In this document: piece after piece, positions 31,917 through 32,334 of the stretch
Layout of the letters: each line of letters begins with the position of its first letter
Position numbering within the stretch: the stretch's first letter is position 1
Assembly: GCA_016928025.1 (NCBI GenBank)
Contig: JAFGLN010000047.1
Span: 1-32,334 of the forward strand
Reading direction: 5' to 3'
DNA: 32,334 nt
Source: Deltaproteobacteria bacterium
GTDB taxonomy: Bacteria; Desulfobacterota; Syntrophia; Syntrophales; JAFGHS01
Notes under the pieces: model-generated
Database searches by the model: none
What the model was told of the DNA's origin: nothing
Seen by the model: only the letters and a program-made list of their open reading frames with translations
Translations under genes and position numbers: made by a program

Positions 31917-32334
31917 AAGAAAAAAATATCTACATCAGGGATATCCAGACAGGGGAAAAGATCAGCACTTATTTCCTTCTTGCGGAAAAGAATCTGGCCT
32001 TCTCCCAGAAAGGCTCGCCATATCTCAATCTCCGGCTTAAGGATAAAACCGGTGAAGTGGACGGCAAGGTCTGGGAAAATGCCCTGGAATTTGATGAAAT
32101 CTGCAAGAAAGGCGATATTATCCAGGTCACGGCCCGGGCTGTCAGCTACAAAAGCACCTTGCAGCTTTCGGTGCTTTCCATCAAGCAGGCGGATTCAGCA
32201 GCTATTGATCCGGCGGACTTTTTCCCCTCATCGAGGTTTGACATTGAAACAATGTTTTCGGAACTCCTGACCATTGCCGAACAGATCGCAACGCCCTGCC
32301 TTCGGGATCTCACCTTATCCTTTTTACAGGACGA
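31913..32334 (+). CDS. 3'-5' exoribonuclease of the YhaM type, 5' part only
   Basis: The frame starts at ATG 31913, overlapping the fdhD stop by 4 bp, and stays open to the end of the window (140 codons). The visible part is an OB-fold nucleic-acid-binding domain: Y-I-R-D-I-Q-T-G-E near 6, S-P-Y-L-N-L-R-L-K-D-K-T-G-E-V-D-G-K-V-W, then L-Q-L-S-V. This matches the N-terminus of YhaM/CbpA-type exonucleases, whose HD phosphohydrolase domain would lie beyond the edge. The protein should degrade single-stranded RNA or DNA from the 3' end. Without the HD domain in view the call remains tentative. Confidence 0.7.
   Translation, partial: MKEKNIYIRDIQTGEKISTYFLLAEKNLAFSQKGSPYLNLRLKDKTGEVDGKVWENALEFDEICKKGDIIQVTARAVSYKSTLQLSVLSIKQADSAAIDPADFFPSSRFDIETMFSELLTIAEQIATPCLRDLTLSFLQD

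Noticed and set aside
1-32334. CRISPR arrays, rRNA or tRNA genes, insertion sequences, phage genes
   Set aside because: No regular repeat-spacer pattern, RNA gene core, transposase or phage structural protein was seen on either strand.

Overview
The window looks like a chromosomal piece from a Gram-negative, probably anaerobic bacterium of the former Deltaproteobacteria (Desulfobacterota, Syntrophus/Smithella-like). This placement is an inference. It rests on a complete division and cell-wall (dcw) cluster with a meso-diaminopimelate-type MurE and a PASTA-tailed FtsI, two acyl-CoA synthetase (NDP-forming) alpha-type proteins, a selB-fdhD pair pointing to selenocysteine-containing formate dehydrogenase, and a PEP-CTERM tail. 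No rRNA, tRNA, CRISPR array or intact transposase was seen.

Layout. Positions 1-8640 are accessory and loosely packed. They hold a fragment resembling a CCG-type Fe-S domain, a secreted four-cysteine protein, a 63-residue CxxC protein, a cupin, and two paralogous acyl-CoA synthetase alpha-type genes arranged tail to tail. A 460-bp palindrome-rich region with a sigma54-like site follows, then a two-gene small-membrane-protein unit ending in an AtpI-like protein. Next is a cluster of broken genes at 6591-7642: a stop-interrupted PEP-CTERM gene, a frameshifted methyltransferase tail, an AbrB-type antitoxin with a nonsense codon and an internally deleted PIN toxin. A 57-bp hairpin and an intact methyltransferase close the region.

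Positions 8645-27513 (minus strand) are one compact run of genes: mraZ-rsmH-ftsL-ftsI-murE-murF-mraY-murD-ftsW-murG-murC-murB-ftsQ-ftsA-ftsZ, then a radical SAM protein. Short gaps and several 4-bp overlaps suggest one long transcriptional unit. It has a near-consensus promoter and three 10-bp-spaced GTGGAG repeats just upstream of mraZ, the expected place for MraZ autoregulation. The Mur enzymes, MraY and MurG make lipid II; FtsW and FtsI polymerise and crosslink it at the septum; FtsQ and FtsL connect them to the FtsA/FtsZ ring. No ddl gene lies in the cluster.

Positions 27614-29070 (minus) hold mltG and ruvX just upstream of the cluster. Divergent from these, 29199-32334 (plus) holds selB, fdhD and the 5' part of a YhaM-type exoribonuclease gene cut by the window edge. 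The most unusual material is the decaying segment at 6591-7701, the convergent synthetase pair with its palindromic upstream region, an FdhD without the CxxC motif, and nested inverted repeats at 1096-1227.
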